Shown here: piece after piece, positions 59,238-64,000 of the stretch
How positions within the stretch are numbered: position 1 is the stretch's first letter
Layout: each line of letters starts with the position of its first letter
Origin: Paenibacillus pabuli
GTDB taxonomy: Bacteria; Bacillota; Bacilli; Paenibacillales; Paenibacillaceae
Assembly (NCBI RefSeq): GCF_023101145.1
Contig: NZ_CP073714.1
Span: forward strand, 1,798,001 to 1,862,000
Reading direction: 5' to 3'
Length of the DNA stretch: 64,000 bases
Program-made: the position numbers and the translations under genes
The notes under the pieces: model-generated
Databases searched by the model: none
The model's input: only the letters and a program-made list of their open reading frames with translations
What the model was told of the DNA's origin: nothing

Positions 59238-62200
59238 ATGATGAGGAGAAGGATCATTATTGCATTAATCCTGGTGTTGTTGGTGGGGTGTCTGCCGGTT
59301 ACGGGAGTGAATGCGGAAGATGCGGTAGACCCTGGTGCTGTCTTTTATATTTCAAATGATGGTGATGATTCGAATCCGGGAACGGAAGCCGATCCATTCC
59401 GCACACTTGAGAAGGCCAGGGACGCAATCCGGCAATTGAAGAAGGGTTCCGGGCTGCCTGAAGGCGGTGTGACGGTCTATTTAAGGGGCGGCACCTATAA
59501 TCGAAGCGAAAGCTTTCTGCTGGAGGAGCAGGACTCCGGTACGGAGAATAAGCGGATAACCTACAAGGCTTATCCAGGAGAAAGCGTACGGTTAAACGGC
59601 GGTCTGGAACTTCAAAAAAGCTGGTTTACTCCGGTAACGGACACGAATGTCCTGGACCGAATCATCAGTGCGGATGCCAGAACGAAGGTTCTGCAGGCAG
59701 ACCTGAAAGCTCAAGGCATCACGGATTACGGTGTAATGAGCCGGCATGGTTATTACAAAGCCAATGACGTCAGCCAGGTTCCGCCGATGGAGCTGTATGT
59801 CGAAGGTCAAGGCATGACCCTTGCTCGCTGGCCAAACAATGGAACGGTCCAGATGGGCACCATTACCGATCCCGGACCAACCCGCAGTGACCCGGATTTG
59901 CAGACACGCGGCGGGACCTTTACCTACAATTACGAAAGACCGGATCTCTGGGAAGAAGCGGATGACATCTGGTTGGATGGCATATTCGGTTACAGCTGGG
60001 AATGGTCGTACAACCAAGTGGCATCCATCGATACAAGTAACAAGACGATTACCTTGGCATACGGAGAGATGAGCGGTCTGTTTACCAACTGGTACCCGGA
60101 CTTCCATTTTGCCCAAAACCTGCTTGAGGAGATCGATATGCCAGGTGAATATTATATCGACCGGAAGCAGGGTAAACTCTACTTTATGCCTACGGCTGCC
60201 TTTGAAAGTGATCATCCTGAGATCATGGTTACAATGCTTAAAACACCGATGATTAACGCGAACAATCTTTCGCATGTGACCTTTGAGGACCTGATCCTGG
60301 AGAATGGCCGGGACTCCGCAGCAGTCATTATGGGCGGGGACAGCGTCCGATTGGAGCACTGCGAAATACGGAATTTCTCCAATGGCGGTGTATTAATTAA
60401 TACGCAGAGCCGCTGGCTGTATAACGACTTTGCCAAAGTGGACGGAGTCAATCATGCGGTGAGCAGCTCCCATATTCATCACATCGGTGGGACCGGGGTG
60501 ATCCTGAATGGTGGAGATAAGAAGACGCTTGAGCCAGGAAACAATGTCGTGGAGAACAGCCATATCCATGATTTTGCTTACTACCACAAAGCCTATAATC
60601 CGAGCATCTTCCTGACGGGGGCGGGGAACAAGGTTTCCCACAACGAAATTCATGACGCTCCCCATCCGGGAATGCTGATCTTTGGCAATGATCATCTCGT
60701 GGAATACAACAACATTTATGACGTCTGCAAAACCTTCTCGGACCTCGGCGCCATCTATATGAATCTGGGCGAGTCGCCTCAGGAACGGGGATCGGTAATC
60801 CGCCGGAATTATTTCCACAATATCGGGGAAGGCAAGGCAGGGGTTCAAGGGGTATATCCCGATAACTTTACGATGGGCATTACCATTGAAGAGAACATAT
60901 TTAACGGCATGGGTAACGATGCCATCCTGAATAACGGCGGTGCCCATATCAAGACCCGAAACAATCTTTTTATTGATGCAAAGGTACCGTATGAATATTC
61001 GGACATGTATCTAGGCGATCAACCGGATCAGCAAATCTCCAAAAACTATATGCCCAAATGGAAGGCGTTGTTTGAAAAGAACAACAATTTCGAAGGCACG
61101 CCGCATATGGAGAAATACCCGGAACTGGCGGATTTCTTCACGGAGAACCGGTATTTTCCGGATACCAACACGTTTCAGAACAATGTGATCTATAACCCGA
61201 CGAGGAAATTAAGCGGCACGAATAATCAGGGAGCAAATGACAAGCGAAACCTGCTCCAGTATGCGAACAACTGGATTACGGATCATGATCCCGGCTTCGT
61301 TAATCTGGCGAATGGGGATCTGAATTTGAAGGCGGATGCCGAAGTGTTCCAAAAGATCCCTGGCTTCCCGGCAATCCCTTTCAGTGAGATGGGAATCCAG
61401 GGGAAAGCCGGTCCATACCTGGCTCCGGATCACATTGCTGTGGATCGAATCCAGTTGTATAACGAAAGCGTAACCATCGGGATTGGGAAGTCATTCGCTC
61501 TATATTCCGCAGTCATTCCCTGGAACGCAACGAACCCCGCTATTCAGTACACGTCGAGCGACCCTTCGATTGTTAAGGTGGATTCAAGCGGCAAGCTGAA
61601 GGGTGTTAGCATAGGGAATGCTACGATTACAGCCGTTTCTGCTGACAACCCGGCCTTAAAGGATGAGGTTCAGGTTACTGTTGAAGTTGGGGATGGCATT
61701 ATCGATTATACCGATTTCGAAAATGGCAGGAACAGCTGGCCGACAGACCCAAACCGAAGCATTGTCGAGGTTGAAGGCGGCAACCATATGTATAAGCTCG
61801 TTAAAGGAGCAACAACGCTAAACGAAAACGAGTTTAACCATTATGAGCTGACTTTTAAGATGAAGACGCCGAAAGTCATCGCAGATGATGCCACTTTCTA
61901 TGTGTTTGACCGGTTGAACTCTGGCGGAAGCGGCGGCAGGATTGGTTACCGGAAGTATGCAAACGGAACATCTGCCTGGATTTTGTATAATGCGGCCTGG
62001 GCAGCAGTGAAGCAGAATACGCTCGCTGCACCTGATCTGCAGCCGGATACCGTCTATAACATGAAAGTTATTGTCAAGGGTCCGGAGATCAGTGTTTATG
62101 TGAATAACAAACTGAAGCTAAAGGCAAGTGATTCGACATTCAATGCGTCCGGCCAGGTTGGGTTTTATGCCGGCGGTTTCAGTGAGCTCCTATTTGATGA

Positions 62201-63749
62201 CATCAAATTTACCGTTCCAAGCAGGGAAGTATCTGGTTTGCTGCTGGGTGAGAGCCATGCCAACATGGTCAAGGGGGAACAAAAGCAGCTGCAAGTTCAA
62301 TTTGATCCGCTTGATGCGGAGAATAAGGAGGTCATCTTTCATACCTCCCAACCGGGAATTGCCAATGTGGATGAACATGGATTGGTAACTGCTTTGGCGG
62401 AAGGCGAGGCTGAAATCACCGTAACATCAGTCGCCAACCCGGAAGCTTCAGCATCCGTACACATTCAGGTATCGGATGTGATGCACTTTACGGATTTCGA
62501 TTCGGGAGCGAACGGATGGCCGGTGGACCCGAACCGCAGTATTGTAACTGTGAATGGCAATAAAAAGTATAAAATTCTCAAAGGCGCCTCGGCCCTTCAT
62601 CCGAAGACATTTACGGACTATGACCTTACCTTCACGCTGAAGACGCCGGCGGTCATGCCGGATACGGGAACACTATATGTATATGATCGTTCCGTCTCCA
62701 GCACATCCGGGAAAATTGCATACAAGAAGCTGGCGGACGGCACTTCACAATGGATTCTTTATAATGGAGCATGGACAGCTCTGAAAACGACGAATCTGCC
62801 TGAAGAGGATCTGAAGCCTGATAAGGAGCACACCATCCGCATCCGGGTCGAAGGTGCGGACATCTGCGTGTACGTAAACGGGGAACTTAGGCTTGAAGGG
62901 TCGGATACCAAGCACAACCCATCTGGAACGGTAGGTTTCTATGTAGGCGGGTTCAGCGAAATGTGGTTCGATGACATCAAGTTTTCCCTGATCGATACGG
63001 ATCAAACTGCTCCAGAGACCACGGCCGTCATGAGTCCGGCAGAACCGGACGGCATGAATGGATGGTATACACAGCCCGTAAATCTTGCCTTGCATTCTTC
63101 TGAAGGCTCTGAATCTACATCGACAGAATATAGTCTGGATGGAGGGGATACCTGGCTGGCCTATCAGGAATCTCTGACCTTCAGTCAGGATGGCCGTTAT
63201 ACCATTCTATACCGTTCACTGGATTCGTCCGGAAACGCGGAGGAAGCGAAATCGCTGGCGTTTAATCTGGATGCCTCGGCACCCATGATTTCGGTGGCAG
63301 AGCCGCAAGTCAAAGACTTTACAAGCGCAGAGTCCCTGAATCTGTCATGGACTGCTGTTGATGAGGTGTCCGGGGTTGATGAATTGAAGAGTATAGCAAG
63401 GCTCGATGATCAGCAGATCGAGCAGGGAGCGGCGGTGCTTCTCTATACGCTGCCCCTGGGAGCTCACACCTTCACAGTAACCGCTATAGACGAGGCGGGG
63501 AATGAAGAGGAAGCGGTTGTGACGTTCTCCACTTATGCAGATGTCAGCTCACTGAAAGCACTGGTAACACTCTTTCGGGAGAAGTCCTGGATTGATAATG
63601 GCGGGATCGCTAACAGCCTGCTCAAGAAGCTGGATAATGGGAATACGGAAGCGTTCCTCCATGAGGTTCAAGCCCAGAGCGGCAAACATATTACGGAGGA
63701 AGCAGCAGCCTACCTGCTTCGGGATGGGCAGGCTGTAACAACAGAATAG
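59238..63749 (+). CDS. Large secreted right-handed beta-helix carbohydrate-active protein with Big_2 and FIMAH domains
   Basis: The 1503-residue protein has a signal peptide (residues 1-27, ...LPVTGVNAED). The beta-helix domain (about 35-690) begins FYISNDGDDSNPGTEADPFR and carries VYLRGGTYNRSESFLLEEQD, a pattern shared with GH141-like and polysaccharide-lyase-like enzymes. Two repeats of a Big_2 domain and a lectin-like domain follow (about 745-990 and 1000-1250; TDFENGRNSWPTDPNRSIVE and its copy). Then come an OmpL47-like region and a C-terminal FIMAH domain (about 1425-1500). It probably degrades a complex glycan, whose products the ABC system imports. The catalytic residues and substrate are not determined. 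Confidence 0.85.
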   Translation: MMRRRIIIALILVLLVGCLPVTGVNAEDAVDPGAVFYISNDGDDSNPGTEADPFRTLEKARDAIRQLKKGSGLPEGGVTVYLRGGTYNRSESFLLEEQDSGTENKRITYKAYPGESVRLNGGLELQKSWFTPVTDTNVLDRIISADARTKVLQADLKAQGITDYGVMSRHGYYKANDVSQVPPMELYVEGQGMTLARWPNNGTVQMGTITDPGPTRSDPDLQTRGGTFTYNYERPDLWEEADDIWLDGIFGYSWEWSYNQVASIDTSNKTITLAYGEMSGLFTNWYPDFHFAQNLLEEIDMPGEYYIDRKQGKLYFMPTAAFESDHPEIMVTMLKTPMINANNLSHVTFEDLILENGRDSAAVIMGGDSVRLEHCEIRNFSNGGVLINTQSRWLYNDFAKVDGVNHAVSSSHIHHIGGTGVILNGGDKKTLEPGNNVVENSHIHDFAYYHKAYNPSIFLTGAGNKVSHNEIHDAPHPGMLIFGNDHLVEYNNIYDVCKTFSDLGAIYMNLGESPQERGSVIRRNYFHNIGEGKAGVQGVYPDNFTMGITIEENIFNGMGNDAILNNGGAHIKTRNNLFIDAKVPYEYSDMYLGDQPDQQISKNYMPKWKALFEKNNNFEGTPHMEKYPELADFFTENRYFPDTNTFQNNVIYNPTRKLSGTNNQGANDKRNLLQYANNWITDHDPGFVNLANGDLNLKADAEVFQKIPGFPAIPFSEMGIQGKAGPYLAPDHIAVDRIQLYNESVTIGIGKSFALYSAVIPWNATNPAIQYTSSDPSIVKVDSSGKLKGVSIGNATITAVSADNPALKDEVQVTVEVGDGIIDYTDFENGRNSWPTDPNRSIVEVEGGNHMYKLVKGATTLNENEFNHYELTFKMKTPKVIADDATFYVFDRLNSGGSGGRIGYRKYANGTSAWILYNAAWAAVKQNTLAAPDLQPDTVYNMKVIVKGPEISVYVNNKLKLKASDSTFNASGQVGFYAGGFSELLFDDIKFTVPSREVSGLLLGESHANMVKGEQKQLQVQFDPLDAENKEVIFHTSQPGIANVDEHGLVTALAEGEAEITVTSVANPEASASVHIQVSDVMHFTDFDSGANGWPVDPNRSIVTVNGNKKYKILKGASALHPKTFTDYDLTFTLKTPAVMPDTGTLYVYDRSVSSTSGKIAYKKLADGTSQWILYNGAWTALKTTNLPEEDLKPDKEHTIRIRVEGADICVYVNGELRLEGSDTKHNPSGTVGFYVGGFSEMWFDDIKFSLIDTDQTAPETTAVMSPAEPDGMNGWYTQPVNLALHSSEGSESTSTEYSLDGGDTWLAYQESLTFSQDGRYTILYRSLDSSGNAEEAKSLAFNLDASAPMISVAEPQVKDFTSAESLNLSWTAVDEVSGVDELKSIARLDDQQIEQGAAVLLYTLPLGAHTFTVTAIDEAGNEEEAVVTFSTYADVSSLKALVTLFREKSWIDNGGIANSLLKKLDNGNTEAFLHEVQAQSGKHITEEAAAYLLRDGQAVTTE

Positions 63750-63755
63750 ACCACA

Positions 63756-63795
63756 GAAAGAAGCCTTTCCGATCATATTCGGAAAGGCTTCTTTC
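63756..63795. terminator. Bidirectional intrinsic terminator
   Basis: GAAAGAAGCCTTTCCGA and its perfect complement form a 17-bp stem with loop TCATAT, between the beta-helix gene and the convergent gene at the window end. Confidence 0.92.
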
Positions 63796-63801
63796 TTATA
63801 G

Positions 63802-64000
63802 CTAACGTTGAAATTGCAGCTCGGGATAGATCCAGGCATAAGCATGATAAAGGCCGCTGTTGATATTAATATTGCCCGTGATTGGACGGTAAGGGGCGAC
63901 AAAATGTTCAAAGTCCGGATTCTGATAGATGTTCGCCATCGCCTCAACCAGATCAAGGGGCCATGTGCTGCCAGATAGCTGTGCCGGGAAGATCGGATTA
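63802..64000 (-). CDS. Unidentified gene, C-terminal part only
   Basis: The visible 65 residues (PAQLSGSTWPLDLVEAMANI, then YQNPDFEHFVAPYRPITGNI and YHAYAWIYPELQFQR) end at a TAG at 63802-63804. The frame is open to the window edge and has normal codon use. The protein family is not recognised. It shares a bidirectional terminator with the beta-helix gene and may belong to the same carbohydrate locus. Confidence 0.6.
   Translation of the reverse strand, partial: NPIFPAQLSGSTWPLDLVEAMANIYQNPDFEHFVAPYRPITGNININSGLYHAYAWIYPELQFQR

Noticed and set aside
59592..60359. Long minus-strand reading frame inside the beta-helix gene
   Set aside because: It is fully opposite a strongly supported coding frame, has no ribosome site and its protein has no recognisable features.

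Overview
The window is chromosomal DNA from a Gram-positive, spore-forming soil Firmicute, most likely Paenibacillus. The reasons are the strong GGAGG-type ribosome binding sites with frequent TTG and GTG starts, YpsA, spore-surface-like proteins, S-layer homology and FIMAH domains, paired AraC-sensor/sugar-ABC loci, a Btr-like AraC/siderophore-binding fusion, a perfect Fur box and CcpA cre sites. No rRNA, tRNA or CRISPR array was seen.

Layout. 1-3.3 kb: the end of flgB, an enterobacterial-type speD, ypsA and an RluA-family pseudouridine synthase, all on the minus strand. 3.4-10.4 kb: a spore-surface-like protein and a surface-glycan cluster (GT-D protein, glycosyltransferase, CapD/PseB-like dehydratase, nucleotide-sugar dehydrogenase, methyltransferase, GT2-TPR protein). 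10.7-18.9 kb: a DUF5412 membrane protein, a broken rpn gene, recQ, a B12-binding radical SAM protein and a threonine-synthase-like gene.

18.9-43.7 kb (accessory region, with a further decayed site near 49.9 kb): AT-rich single-gene units, all on the plus strand, lie between related imperfect palindromes. The palindromes have the architecture of integron attC sites: outer cores ending in AAC and starting with GTT, and inner arms such as ATCCACG/CGTGGAT. In four units the 7-nt core before the gene is the exact reverse complement of the core after it, as expected if each unit once closed into a circle cut at G|TT. Two copies of a ~170-bp leader precede the first cassette of two sub-arrays like attI sites. 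One leader sits next to a relic of a tyrosine recombinase. Cassette products include Nudix, DUF4259, nucleotidyltransferase, VOC, DUF4303, DinB and FabZ-like proteins. The array is now split by a siderophore-iron locus (Fur box, binding protein, FhuF-like reductase, Btr-like regulator), an ABC exporter with a small secreted peptide, a GntR-controlled sugar ABC operon, and duplicated fragments of the exporter and regulator. No complete recombinase is in the window.

43.9-53 kb: an oxidoreductase/TetR pair, an array of seven tandem hairpins, a five-repeat S-layer surface protein and a group of small immunity-like genes and gene fragments. 53-64 kb: a carbohydrate-use locus with a membrane AraC sensor, a divergent LplA/LplB/YtcP-type ABC transporter with a cre-like site between, and a 1503-aa secreted beta-helix enzyme ending in FIMAH. 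The window ends inside an unidentified minus-strand gene.
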